A stretch of 64,000 nt of DNA, taken from assembly GCA_963924555.1 (NCBI GenBank), contig OZ004581.1:744001-808000 (forward strand), given 5' to 3'. Positions 23,701 to 35,842 of the stretch are shown one piece after another. This DNA is from Crambe crambe. Its lineage: Eukaryota; Porifera; Demospongiae; Poecilosclerida; Crambeidae. A program made the position numbers and the translations under genes. Each line of letters begins with the position of its first letter. The stretch's first letter is position 1. The notes under the pieces were generated by a model that saw only the letters and a list, made by a program, of their open reading frames with translations, was not told the DNA's origin and did not search any database.

Positions 23701-24746
23701 CCCAGGTCAGAGGAGCAAATCTCAGGGAAGAATGACGACTATAGTCGGTTGGTGGATGTCAATACCTGCCCCCCAGAAAAGTCACGTGATCGTCCAATTA
23801 GAAATGATCCTCTATATGCCGTGCCGGATAAGCGCAAGGGGAAGCAGAAATCACCCGATCAACCTATTGGACAGGATCCACTTTATGCCACACCTGATAA
23901 AACGAAGAAAGGATTGAAGGCAGCTAAGAAGGTTCAAAATCAGGCACCATCAATGGAATCAAAGTCACATGATGATGGTAACATGGACGACATAGTTGCT
24001 GGTGAGAGCATACTTGTTATGAAATTTAGTCTGTGAAAATCACATGAACTTCTCTCTCTCTCCCTCCCTCCCTCTCTCTGTATTATGATTTAGCCCTACC
24101 TTCATCTGTTCGTGACAACCTGGCAAAGGCACAGAACCTGTTTGCTCAGGGAGAAGCTAGTACTGGCAGTGACGACGCAGTGGCTATGATGCTGTACCAA
24201 CAGTGCAGCAGTAAGTCTAGTTAATGTGTCAGGTGCAGATCACATGATCCTCACATGACTTAAATGGAGCAAGCTAGCTTTTGTAATCAGCTAGGTCCTT
24301 AGGTTATAAGTGGATCAAACCTCCAATAAAGGACACTTTAAAAATTCTCTTTACCTAAGTAACTTCCAAAAGGCTGGGCTCCAAGTCGGAGGTGCCATTG
24401 TGTTCTTCTTGCAATGTAGTTTAAACCTCCCTCCACCCTCCCTATAGATCTGCTGTTCCAGGTACTGCAGGATCTCCTGATGAAGGCCACGCCCATCCTC
24501 CATCAACATATTAAGATCCGTCGAGAGGAAGGAGTCAGACGGTGCCAGTCATTGCAGAGAAGCAGCGCAGGAAGCTTGACTCAAGCAAGGTACGTATCAT
24601 AAGGTTGTTATAATCCCCTACAGAATTATAATCAATTGTGTGCTCCTTTTTCATGCAGTAGTTGTAAGAGGTGTGGTCAGAAGCGTAACCTGGATGACTG
24701 CAAACTGTGTGGACCATGTCAATTGAGAGACAGAATGAGCAATTGA
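20791..24746 (+). pseudogene. Decayed tandem duplicate of the USP53/54-like gene
   Basis: The sequence is nearly identical to 11160-16653. It begins inside exon 3, where a 9-base loss and loss of the GTA donor are visible. Exon 4 then runs at about 21224 straight into the end of exon 8, which removes exons 5-7 and most of 8. Exons 9 (21417-21566) and 10 (21641-21748) are intact. Exon 11 (from 22002) has a 4-base gain at about 22930 that brings in a stop, two 1-base losses near 22977 and 23007, and a 10-base loss near 23430. Exons 12-14 remain, ending in the same CKRCG knuckle. It has no catalytic cysteine exon. The last exon reads GQKRNLDDCKLCG, where the intact copy has [13 protein letters not shown], so the intact copy has probably lost a Cys. 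Confidence 0.92.
21278..21341. mobile_element. Hairpin element, duplicate of 13204-13267
   Basis: A TAGCCTCGTACCCAGGCC arm and its inverse flank a short loop at the position equivalent to the hairpin in the intact gene. Confidence 0.75.
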
Positions 24747-24994
24747 AAATTTGTATATACAGTGACTTATAATTCAAAGAACCTGGTTCCAATATCTGGG
24801 TCGTTATATAAATTATACATAGAAAAGTTTCCAACCCTCACATCACATGGGACCATGCCTCAATTATATACAAGTCAGAGACTGACCAATGGCATGATCA
24901 CAAATAACTACATGCAATTGTTCTTTTAAAACTCCCTTTTCCCCCCTTTGTTTTATTTTCTTTGTTTGTTTGTTGTTGTTTGTTTTTTTTCCCC

Positions 24995-25755
24995 CTATTG
25001 GAGTGAGATGATAATTATCAAGCTGATTCTATTTCGGAATGTAACCGTGAAAGCATTAATGCTAGTGGCCGTGGGAGGAGGGTCTGGGTGACTATTTGCA
25101 AAAGTCTGAGGGTCTGGGCGATTATAATCATCACCAGGTCTAGTGGCTTCCAACAAAGTAAGGAGAGTCTGGGTCGGGTAATTACTTGAATCCAAAGTCT
25201 TGGATTACACTTGGTTTGTAGTTAAAATTTACTTGTAGTAGATCAGTGATATACCGAGTACTTTCCACAGTGTACTCCTCCAGCATGAAAGACAAGTAAG
25301 TCTGAATCAATTCACTTTTGTCATTTGTTGTAGCAAGTTTTTCCAAGTTGTCTTCACCAAATAACCTGTTAAAAAAGTCTTGACGGCCAAGATGAAGAGT
25401 ACTGTCTGCCTCTAAAATTCTCTTGAACTCAGATGGATCCTGGAAAAAGTTCTTGATCCACTGACGAAGTGCAGGAAAGTAGATATTCTCTACTCCAGTC
25501 AGAGCTGTGATCTCTGCCTTCTCCTTGTTACCTCTAGTGCTGGACTCAAATGGAATCTTACCAACTTCATCAATTTTCTGAACATCATAATCATTAAATA
25601 AATTCCAGTGTGATAGCTAGTAGCAAAGAGGTGAAGAATCTGAATATATTATAATGATGGCAGCCCAGAAAACATTACTTTTTGGCCAAAACTGCACTTA
25701 CTTCATTGCAGGTCTTTTTTATTTATAACAATGGACATTTTGTGTCTACCAACTT
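24995..25755 (-). pseudogene. Copy 2 of the 188-aa unknown gene, broken
   Basis: It is homologous to 17146-17817 on the same strand. It keeps a segment absent from copy 1 (KIPFESSTRGNKEKAEITAL, then FPALRQWIKNFFQDPSEFKR). The start region reads MSIVINKKDLQ and then a stop. The tail is frameshifted after SVIQ, giving DFGFK and a stop, and a small rearrangement removes much of the PDPPP repeats. The two copies are therefore each damaged at different places. Confidence 0.7.
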
Positions 25756-25979
25756 TGTTTTAGACTAGTACACAAAACTGGCAATCGAGAGTAGGGGTTT
25801 CCCCTAAGGCCAACCAGGGACCTAAATGACATCATCATCATTAAAGAGTGCATGCTACTTGCAGCTACTCTGGATGAAAATCTAGCTAAGTGGCAAGTAT
25901 AATAATCATGAATTAGAGCATCTCATTTCCTTCCATCAATGTAAAAGAGTCAGGAAGAGGAACGGTCAAAAGATATTAA

Positions 25980-26250
25980 GGACCCATGGTCATTACTGTC
26001 CTAAAAGATAAGGTGCATTCTGTTCTAATGGTCACCAGTATCCTCTATGCTAGTACAAACTATATCTGCACTTGACATTTTGTATCTCTATTCCTAGTTG
26101 AGAAATCATTGTTTTCTGGAAGAGGGGTTAATTAAGGACCCATGGCCATTACTCTCTGAAATTATAAGGTGCATTTTGTTCCAATGGTCACCAGTATCCT
26201 CTATGCTAGTACAAACTATATTTGTACTTGACATTATATCTCTATTTAAT
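25980..26250 (+). repeat. About 155-bp tandem duplication
   Basis: A unit starting GGACCCATGGTCATTACT and running through ATCCTCTATGCTAGTACAAA occurs twice in direct order. A third fragment (GACCCATGGCCGTTACTCTC) is at about 26760. There is no gene in it. Confidence 0.85.
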
Positions 26251-27800
26251 AAGATTGATTGTCTCTAGCAGAATTATTGACCCGATTGTCATCACCAGAG
26301 CTCACCACTGACCAGAGATCTGGTGGTTTGGGGCTCTGGGTATGGCCCCATTATAGCTTAATAATGAGATTACCTGCCAATAGCTCCTCCCTCTGAATTC
26401 CCAACATTCCTTAGCAGCAATTAGCATAACTTGGGGGACTGTTGTAGGAGGAGCCTTCCACTATACCCAGACCCTTCACAGGGGATGGAGACTAATACAT
26501 CCCCTGGATAAGTGCTACCTATGACATAAAACAAGGGTGGGAGAGAAAGGGAGGGGAAATTAGCTTTAGCTTGTGAAACTTTCTAGATAAAGCAGCTGTA
26601 GCCCACAAGGTACAGCACCCTACTGAGCATGCCCAGAGACCATGTGGTACTTCCTGTTACTATCAATACTACTACTGCAGTGCAGTAGCCTGCCTGACAA
26701 TCCCTTATTAACCTTGGTTAAACCTACTCTTTAACCTACATTGAAATCTAGAAGAGGGGTTGACCCATGGCCGTTACTCTCCAAAATGAGAATTGCTGAT
26801 TCAGAAGTTCTCCCTGAAGAAGACATCTGTACCAGACCAGCTGCTAAGATATCTGACTCCACAAAATATTATCCATACAATTAAATATCTTACTGTTCTG
26901 ATACATGTCCAGGTTTCTGAAATGGACTGCACCAAGTTGCAAACTAGATATCTATGCTTGCAGATCTTGTAGTGATCGCTGCCCATTCTTACCTAGCCCA
27001 GCTAGAATTGCCCATGTGTGTGAATATTAGGCCAAACCAATTAAATTTCCTGTTTCTCATCAGCTCCCTCATTGATTTTTTGCCAAAATTGAAAAACACA
27101 AACAAAACTTTTTCTTTGCTGTGTCAGCCTAATCATAGATAATAGAGAGACTCACTGTGAGTAATTTGTGACAGATGCTTAAGTTAGGCAACAATAAATT
27201 TTTAATGGCACACACACACTAGCTAGTTAGCAGCTTTATGTAGACCAAGTTAGCTAGGCTGGCTAGCTATTAAATAATTATACCTAGCTACATAACTCAG
27301 TGCAGCTGGAAAGTCCTTGTGTTTTTGTTTTTGTTTTCGCACGCAGCATTGGATTTTTCATATTTTTGTGATGAGAAATAGGAAATTTAATTGGTTCGGC
27401 CTTATAATAAAATCACACTGCCATAAGCAACACACACAAAGTATTGACGTCCACATTCCCGGGGAATGCAACGAGATACGCTGCCACCAGACCCTACTGT
27501 GTACGTGTACAGCTAGCCTCGTTCCCAGGCCAAAAAAAAAAAAAAAAATACATACATGTATAATAATTATTGAGAAATACGCAGAGCCTCCAACTATACT
27601 GATTCATCAGTATTTTTACTGAAATTTGACCAAGAATTTTAAATACTGAAATTTAGATAAACTTACTATACACATTTTATACTACATTACTTATAAAATG
27701 GCTGAAAATACTGAAATCCATGGTAAAATACTGAAAATGGGAGCATTTTATACTGAAATCAAACTTCATAGGTTGGAGGCACTGAATACGTAATGTATAA
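26251..27800. other. Gene-free stretch
   Basis: No supportable coding region is seen on either strand. It holds short repeats (GTACAAACTATAT echoes), a half copy of the TAGCCTCGT hairpin at 27511, a run of about 18 A at 27531-27549, and repeated ACTGAAAT words at 27610-27770. Confidence 0.6.
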
Positions 27801-28444
27801 GGCCACTACAACTTGTTTTCCTGTTTCTGGTCGGCCGCCCGCATGTTTTAGAACGACATCAATAAATTGGGAAACACGCGGTATGCGCATGCGTAGTAGC
27901 CTGCAGTAAAGCAGCTCGTGACTTCTATGCAACTGATCCCTGAATAGGTGAGTATTTAACTGTATCTAGGATCAATTTCTCAGTAATCTTTTCAGTGACA
28001 ATGTAGCTAGAGGATTTATAGCTAGACTTAAATATGTTTTTATTTATTTTTTTGTTTTGTTTTAGCAAACAGCTTTAGTGAATTGCAGTGTTCTTTGTCA
28101 ATCTAATAATCTATCCTTGGAAGATTCTTGCAGTGAACAGTTAGTACATTCTTGCAGTACATTCTTGCAGTGAAGAGTACATCAATATATCCACCAATAT
28201 GTGTCTACAGTGCCTCGTCTGTAGAGCCTGCTCCAGATGCTGATTATTTATACCTCAATGCAAAGACTGTACTCATTATAATCATTGTTTATTTATACAG
28301 TACAAGTATCATGGTTACATTATGTGATTATGTGATTGTTTATACAAGTACAAGAGCTAGTTGCTGTAATGCTGAAACTCCGCCCGCCCGCATCAGTTGT
28401 GGGAAAATCCCTGACCAGAAACAGGAAATCAAGTTGTAGTGGCC
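27801..28444. mobile_element. PIF/Harbinger-like TIR element, about 644 bp
   Basis: The left end GGCCACTACAACTTG and the inverse CAAGTTGTAGTGGCC at the right are both bordered by TAA, the TWA-type 3-bp target site of PIF/Harbinger. The inner TIR continues with TTTCCTGTTTCTGGTC on both sides, followed by GCCCGCATG-type sequence. There is no transposase frame, so it is non-autonomous. Confidence 0.7.
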
Positions 28445-28527
28445 TAATCAAAGCGCGTTTCTTTCCTGCGTACCACAGAGCTTCGCTGCCGTCACGGATC
28501 TCTAAAGTACCTCCGTCCTTCTCCTGC

Positions 28528-28682
28528 TACAGTGGATTGCAGGTTGCTTGACACTAGTACTTCAGCCAGCAAGGTCACATGGACCAATGAGATTCATGCT
28601 GACATCATTGCCTGCAAATCTGATTGGTCCATGTGACCTGGTGGCTGACATACTAGTGTCAAGCAACCTGCAATCCACTGTA
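28528..28682. mobile_element. 155-bp palindromic MITE with TA ends
   Basis: The arm TACAGTGGATTGCAGGTTGC and its inverse pair over about 32 bases, with a second paired block (GGTCACATGGACCAAT and its inverse) inside. TA at both borders fits Tc1/mariner-type insertion. The end resembles the TACAGTGGAACC family. Confidence 0.8.
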
Positions 28683-28785
28683 TTAACTTACTCTACTTCG
28701 TTTTGGACTGCGCATCTGATGATCAGGTCGGAAATTGTCCATGTTGACGATCTTTACCATACATTACTAGCTAGCTAGCTATAGT

Positions 28786-31072
28786 CATAGATACTATAAC
28801 CTCCGGACACGGGATTGGAAACGGGTGATTCGCGCGAGATTTTAGGATACAATCCGCGTTGTTTGCTGAGTCAGCAAAGACGTTGCCAAACAGTAGCTAA
28901 GGCAAGTATTTCGATAATGGCTGAAGCTATAGGAGAAACGTCTTCAACTACAAGTAAGCAAAGATTGTAACCTTAAATCCAGCTATTTTAGCTATGTAGC
29001 TAATTCACTTTTTAGGCCCCTCTCAATTCTGAGATACTCATTCTAAAAGAAGATAATGGGTTTAAACTTCCTTCATCAAACGCTTCTGCATCTCTGCAAG
29101 CTGCAAGAGAGTTATATGCATGGTGCCTGGACTGCAGGAATGAATGTTAGCTTTCAAGTTTTGCTTTAATCCATAGCAAACTTGAAACAGCTCTGACTAT
29201 TTAAAGTCAGCTGTAAACAAAGGTATTATAGCATTTATTCATCGGATGAATTCATCTTAATGTGGAAGAAATTCTTGGTGTCATTACCAAAATATGGTGG
29301 ATTTCCCATCTTCCAGAATATCATCTGATAGGTTTTTTAGGTGAACATGATGGGGATCTACTGTTACAGCAGCATGTCCATTTTGATACATTTATAGAAC
29401 TGTGAAGGACAGAGTCCATGGTGAAAAAATATGTATGGAGTGGTTATCGAGTTTAGAGGAACTTTTGGATGAAGAGCTAGCTATAGAAGAAGCAGCAGTC
29501 CAATCTTCAGCAACTGGATCCTCAATGTGAACAGAAGTGGCTTGTATTTTGTATTAGATCTATATAGATGATGCATTTGACATTTTTATTGATTAAAAAA
29601 TGAGGTAGCTATACTATTGTACGAGCAATTAAGGCTAGAGAAATATCATGTGGAAAAAAGATGAAATCATGGAAGAAGTAATGAGAGATGAATGAATTGG
29701 TCTATATATAGTTGCACTGGATATGAATGTCGAAATTGGGAAGGAGTTGCTGAAAATGATCATTGAAGGGTGGAGTGAGTTCTCATTTGGTGGTGCGTGG
29801 TTGAAACTTTAAGCAGAGGTCGAAAAAGTCCCTCCAATGTTCTAAAGGACTGTGCAAAGTCCTCATCACCAATAATCAAGAATTCATGCAGCATGCATTT
29901 TTTTTTTGTTATAATGATTCATTCATGTTTGGAAATCATTCTCTGCTTTGCATTTTCTTTTTCCAAATCAGGCTTGGAACTGTGAGCCCTGCAATTGCCT
30001 CTAACTGGACCTCTGCAAAATGTATTAGCTAATCACCCATAGTGCTTGAGTGTTGTTGATAAATTCCTCGACACTGGGATTATCATGAGTTCCACCTCTT
30101 TGTTGCTGGCACCCAAAAAACTTTTCAGAAGGTGCTCACTCAATTTTTTTTTAACTCCATCAATGGAAAACAGAATATTCCATAAATGATAATACTATAA
30201 CAAGGAATATTAGCAAGCTAACAAGAAGCTCTAGCTATATATATACCTGTCATTTTCAAACCCAGCAAGGTCTCAGGGCTAAGGAGCATTTTCTTTTTCT
30301 GAACTTTGGAAAACCCTTTCCTTACTTTTATGCTCCATCCAAATAGACAAGAATAGACAAGAAACTCTTCTTTTAGCCACTATATATAAAAAAAATCGTC
30401 ACAGGTAGGAGTAGCTATCCATGCATTCAGTTCAGAGTTGACCAAATTGGGTTTTTAAAGTTTATGGTTATAGCATAATTATGATGTGTAACTTAAGGCC
30501 TACACTAAAAGTCAACTACTCTAACTATGCACATGCAAAACTACTTTTATTTTGCTACAACATCAACTAGTTATTTTTCATAGTAAACTTCTCCCAGACT
30601 GGTAAATTGAGCACACAATTACACACATTAATGGCCTCCTGAACTTGCAAAACCCAGATTTTTTTCCAGTAATATTCAAGTCTTAAAAAAAAAAGCATTC
30701 TATAACAAACTTTATCTCTATGTATACCATTTGGTGGAAAATTTAATGCAAAATAGCTTAATTCAACACAGAAAACCTTTCACACAGTTTTCTTCTCCAA
30801 GAATTGACCAACCACGGCAAAAACTAGCCATATCAATGAACTAGGGTTTAAAATTTTGTTTTAAGTATCAAAATGAGTAGTATAAAGTATTAGACAAAAC
30901 TGTTTTCTTACTGGCTCGCTCTATTCATCCGTTTCAGAGCGATGTCTTTATTCTCTTTTTATGTGCGGTCAACAAAAATTACAACGCGGAGTGCACGCAA
31001 GCAATTCAATGGTTGTCATAGGCGCACGTGAGCCCGTTTCCAATCCCGTGTCCGGAGATTATAGTATCTATG
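28786..31072. mobile_element. 2.3-kb DNA transposon with about 40-bp TIRs, decayed
   Basis: The left end begins CATAGATACTATAACCTCC and the right end is its inverse; both continue into GGACACGGGATTGGAAACGG. Flanking CTATAGT on each side is a 7-bp candidate target duplication. Inside, a first-exon-like piece at 28918 (MAEAIGETSSTT, with a GTAAGC donor) and a following exon-like piece at about 29020-29145 (LKEDNGFKLPSSNASASLQA) may be remnants of a transposase or captured gene; no long frame survives. I cannot assign the superfamily. CA ends and a 7-8-bp target would allow a P-like or hAT-like origin. Confidence 0.75.
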
Positions 31073-31370
31073 CTATAGTAGTCTAATAATAGGTACGTGA
31101 ACTTCGGTCAAGTTGCGTGGGTGTTGATTGCAATGGCCTAATCAAGTGGGATGACACCACAGAACTTCAGGAGCAGGATGATTCAGATTCTTCAGACATC
31201 TCTGCTGTACTTTTTGCTTGTTCGCATGATGTGTAACTCGCAAGTATATTCATGCTTGTTGCATGCTTGCTGTTATACATTCCATGACGTCATAAAAGGG
31301 GCGGGTTGCGCGAATTATTACTCGAAATACACAAAAAGCAAAACAAATAAATGTTTAGGAGAGAGAGTAG

Positions 31371-31730
31371 CTATATCCAATTCCAGCCATACCTCTGGAG
31401 GTCTGATTGATTATTTGTTGCCAATTCAGAAGACTGTCTGTCATAGGGACAAAGGACTTCTTCCAACTGGACTGCATTTGATTTAGTATTAGAATCCACT
31501 TTTAGCATTTTAATCAATTTACAAGTGACATCAATAAGATGTTCATCAGGAATAAATGACAAGTAGGCCTGTATCAATTCATTTTTATCCCTTAGTTCAT
31601 CAAGTTGCTTCAGTTTCTCATCCTTTTCAGATACATCAGCATTTTTAATGATACTGCTTAATATACGACACAATGTGTCTAGTTGGATGCTTTTTAGAAC
31701 TGATTTAGTACGTTGTATCAGATCCGCAAG
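31371..31730 (-). CDS. Exon of an unknown gene related to the 188-aa protein
   Basis: The frame is open from an acceptor (CCATTTCCATGCAG) at 31731 to a stop, 119 codons. It contains LIQRTKSVLKSIQLDTLCRI and NELIQAYLSFIPDEHLIDV; the second stretch aligns with SELIQTYLAFMPEDYIVES of the 188-aa gene. An ATG at 31736 would allow an unspliced start. A candidate first exon is 32025-31968 (MSDSSVTLKGLTNTC, then a GTAGTA donor), but its phase does not fit this exon directly, so an intermediate exon is missing or the model is wrong. The function is unknown. Confidence 0.45.
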   Translation of the reverse strand, partial: LADLIQRTKSVLKSIQLDTLCRILSSIIKNADVSEKDEKLKQLDELRDKNELIQAYLSFIPDEHLIDVTCKLIKMLKVDSNTKSNAVQLEEVLCPYDRQSSELATNNQSDLQRYGWNWI

Positions 31731-32025
31731 CTGCATGGAAATGGTTAATCAATAATTGTCAAAGGATGAACAACGATAACTAGCTAGAAATAGCTGGCTA
31801 TACAGGGGTGGAGACAGCTACTCGGGGCAAATAATTACCTACAAAACAGAAATTTAAAAAAATCTATCAATCAATCAAAAAAAATCAGAACCACAAAATT
31901 AATGTGGGGTGTCAGTCCCACTTCTCCACCCCTGCTATATCACTTACATATACATGTTTTATACTACCAGTTCTGTGATCACAGGTGTTGGTTAATCCTT
32001 TCAAAGTCACTGATGAGTCGGACAT

Positions 32026-33225
32026 AGCGCAACTGCTTTATCCTTCAGTAAAAATTGCACCCAGGGTAGCTAACTAAGTAGCTAACTAAGTAGCTATACC
32101 AGATTCTATGAGTCCAGTCCTAGCCTGCGATCGAAAACAAATTTGTGTCCGATCCCAGTTCCCAGACCGATCGCGCGCGCCCCAAGATCAGTCTGGGAAT
32201 CCGGAATTGAAATTCGTGATCGATCCCAGGGGCCTAGGGCTAAAAGAACTACTGTGTGATCCACTTGATGTAAGCACGTAGCTACACTAAATAAATGGGA
32301 TAATGAAGTCTTTCTAGATTATGTTCAGTTGGGTGCAATAATAATAATAGTAAAAAAGTTATATAATGAAAGAGGGAGTCAGTAGTACATACAAAAAAGT
32401 AATTCTGGTCTTGTCAGCTTCCCCACTTGAGTATAATCATCAGAACTTTCTGTGGTTAGTTACATGGCTGCATCAAAACTGACTTTTCTTTATTGCTTTA
32501 CACAAAAGTGACGCTAATGAACTTGGGAATAGTGAACTGATGGTCTGCATTGCAGCCATTGAGAGAGTTGGAGGGATGGGGAGTGTTGAAATAATTCATG
32601 CAAGGACATAAAAAATGCACGTTTGATGATTCGAACTTGGCCAGAATCAGTTCCCTTTCTCGAAGCAGCTGCAAAATATGCACATGGTACATGGTATGCT
32701 CCCATAGGCCTATGTGGCCACTATTTGAGAGTGGCTATTACCTTTGAAATACTGGGAAATGCAAAGCATTGTGGTGAGCGAAGCTTTAGCAATGACATCA
32801 CTGTATTGCAAAGGACAAAACCAGAAGAATGTATGTACGTACGAGATATATATAATAGCACCCTCTCAATTCGCTCGCAATAATAGCATGAAGCAAAGCA
32901 GTTACTTTGAAAATGGCATCTATGATTGAGCGAATGTGGTCTGCATTTTAGTCATGATCTAACCTGCAATTGGAAAATCCCACCAGTTATTATTATCATT
33001 GAATTTCTTTGTAGGCAAATACAAAAAACCACCAGTCAAGGAATACTCAACTTGAGATGGAGATGCTGTTTACATGTGGTTTTGAAGGTAGTAGCATAGC
33101 AAAATACTGTACCCCCAGGCTATGTGATTAGTAGCACCTATACTTTTCTCGCCTAAAATGCTATTCCTACACTGTATATAGGAGCCTAGCTCCCACCCCC
33201 ACTCAAAGCCTACTATTCAAAGTGA
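32026..33225. other. Gene-free stretch
   Basis: No convincing exons are seen. An inverted pair GATCCCAGTTCCCAGACCGAT and AGTCTGGGAATCCGGAATTG lies at 32150-32210, and TAGCTAACTAAGTAGC direct repeats lie near 32080. The rest looks like ordinary AT-rich spacer. Confidence 0.5.
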
Positions 33226-35498
33226 ATGGGTGTTACTACATCAAAATCTTTCACTTGTTATAGCCCTAGGTACATTCTCATCGGATGGAGAATTTGGGAG
33301 CCAATTCAAGTTTGTGAGTCCTGTGAATCAACAGGTGCCTCCCATGCCGCTGGTGTTCCAGAATTACTTGAACAGGGATCTGCTATCGGGTAATGCAATA
33401 ATAATGACTCTGTGTAATAGTAGCCCTGTGCATATAATGTAGCATGCTCCAATTGTAATTGAGTTTAATACAAAATTTCTAATCATAAGAAGGGTACATT
33501 AATATTGCTGGGGTATTTTCCTGGGGAATTTCAACCAAAATTGATTACTAAGGGCATTGTGGGGCAAGCCTGAGCTAAATGGGGCAAGTTGCATACTGAA
33601 TGAGAATTGTAGAAAATTCGGGTGCTTGAGAGAAAACAGCAATTGGTGGATATTATGTCATTTACTGGTCTCAGCTCATTATTTCCTTTCCCTAATTCTA
33701 GATGGTGCTTTCCCTCAATTGAAAATGATAAAGTTAGAAAATGAAACTGAAGAACTGAAAACGCACTTCAATGAGTTTGTTAACCGTATAGTAGCATGTG
33801 CGAAGAGTTGGAACAGGATGCTTATGCATCATATTTTGTTTGGGAAATGGTACAAACCATCCCTTCTCAAAAAACTTGCTGAAAGTGTTGAGTGTCTTGA
33901 TGAGTATGAGAAATATATCAAGATATTTCATGCCTATTTGAGGAGGAGGAGGAGGATCAATGCTGCAGGTCAAGTGGAACTTGCTGGAGACAGGGAATGG
34001 GACCAGGAGTTACTGGGGGGTGATTTAGCCACCATTTCTGATATACCTGCTCTTATACGTCAGATGTGTACCTCTGATCCAGGATCTGATTGTGGTATGT
34101 AGTATCTCATACACAAGCATAGGCCTCAAGCCACTCAACTTGCAGGGATATTATTTCACTGACTCACTGGTTGGACAAGGGAGTTTGTGACAATTTGTTG
34201 TAGATCTTTGGTGCCCAATATTATTTCCCCCTCATCCTTTGCATACCTAGCATTGTGAGGCGAGTGTGCAGTTTGGTTGGAACATATTATCTTGATCCAC
34301 ACTCAAATTATAACTATTGAATCTCAGGGGGAGGGGCTATGGTGGCTAGAATTTTGGGCCCCAATTTAATTGGTGCACAATGTCATTTCATTATTTCCTT
34401 TCCCTTGTTCTAGATGACTTTCTATGGAAAAGAGGGATCAAAGTAGTTTCATTCGAAAATGAAACTAGAGAGCTGAAATTTAGCTTCGAAATGCTTCTTC
34501 AAAATTTGATAACACACTTCAAGAGTAGAAGTGATGATGTAGAACGGAACAGGATGCTGGAGATGCTTATAAAGAAAATTCGAAGTGATGAAACAGTTCC
34601 AAGTGAATATCTCTCTTTATCTGTGGATCGACTATTTAGTCATATGAAGCTTGGTCGTTCATTGAAATGGTATAAACCATCCGTTCTCAAAGAACTTGCT
34701 GAAAGTGTTGAGTGTCTTGATGGGTATGAGAAATATATCAAGATATTTCATGCCTATTTGAGGAGGAGGATAATGAGTAAGAATGCTGCAGGTCAGGTGG
34801 AACTTGCTGGAGACAAGGAATGGGAAGAGTCATTGGAGGGTGATTTAGCTGCCATTTCTGATATACCAGCTCTTATACATCAGAGTGATGGTAAGTAATT
34901 TTGGTTATTAGAGGTAGCCAGCATCTCATTAATGTTGTACACCTATTATTCAATTCTGCCACTCAACTAGCTGATTGTGATTGGAAATATTATTTCACTG
35001 AGATCAAAGGAATGAAAAGTTCAAGGCGAAGGAGTTCCGTTTTCACTTTTATTGATGGAAAAAAAGTTGATACTAATAACAAGGGAATGAAGGAGGGTGG
35101 ATGTGATGATCTCAAACAGCATCATGTGGTGTGTGTACCAGTAGAAGAGTCAAGTTATGATGATGAAAAGTGTAAGTATATACTTCTTTCCGTCGCTTGG
35201 GATCTGAGGGCCTTTAATGTAACATGGGAACATTTTATCATTTTTCGGTGCTCCAACTTCATTGTTGGAGAATGACAAGTAATAAGGGGGGATCATTTAT
35301 ATATGACTATGTACATGACTAGCTAGTTGTATTTCTTATACAGCCTGCTGTGTGTGCAACATCCCAGATGAATATAGGATGCCCCTCCTGATTGTAACAA
35401 ATGTGGATATGAGCAATGATGACATCAAAAAGATTGTAAAAAATCTTGGAAAAGATTCCAGCGAAGACTCAGAGAGTACGATGACACTCTCTATGTAG
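33226..35498 (+). CDS. Protein with two tandem copies of the helical domain, unknown function
   Basis: The best exon chain is 33226-33313 (MGVTTSKSF..., GTGAGT donor), 33702-34094, 34414-34890, 34971-35171 and 35344-35498, all joining in one frame (phase 1 at each junction) and ending at TAG 35496-35498. The first exon is the least certain; its MGxxxS start would fit N-myristoylation. Exons 2 and 3 are duplicates of one domain (ENETEELKTHF / ENETRELKFSF, KWYKPS, ELAESVECLD, YEKYIKIFHAYLRRR, AAGQVELAGD, ISDIPALI). The first copy has lost about 40 internal residues in frame. The same domain occurs in the 18657-20034 protein and the broken gene at 40.6 kb. The C-terminal exons are charged, with a CCVCN motif near the end. 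I do not recognise the family. Confidence 0.55.
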
Positions 35499-35842
35499 GG
35501 ATGATACCTTTTTCTACATCGTTGTGAGATTGACTTTTTTTTGTTTTGACTTTTTTGTCCCTTCACATTATTTTTTTTAAATATTATATTTTCAAGTTAT
35601 ATTATTCATTGCAGTGTAACACTTCTATGTAGGGATGATACCTTTTCTACATCGTTGTGAGATTGATTTTTTTGTCCCTTTAACTTTTTGTCCCTTCACA
35701 TTTTTTTTTTTTAATTGCAAGTTGATAAATATTCATTGCAGTGTAACACTATGTAGGGATGATCTACACAGCTGTGAGATTGACTTTGTCCCTTTGACTT
35801 TTGTCCCTTCACATTGTTTTTTTTTCATTGCAGTGTAACACA
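35489..35842 (+). repeat. Three about 120-bp tandem repeats at the 3' end of the gene
   Basis: Each unit starts CTATGTAGGGATGAT, contains TGTGAGATTGA and TTTTGTCCCTTCACAT, and ends CATTGCAGTGTAACA. The first unit overlaps the stop codon of the upstream gene, so the array lies in its likely 3' UTR. Confidence 0.85.

Noticed and set aside
26300..26470. Possible tRNA or inverted-repeat element around GGGTATGG and CTATACCCAG
   Set aside because: The pairing is short and imperfect, and no tRNA A- and B-box arrangement is present.
32498..32929. Overlapping 60-86-codon frames on both strands
   Set aside because: They overlap each other in several frames with no splice signals, repeats or recognisable motifs.
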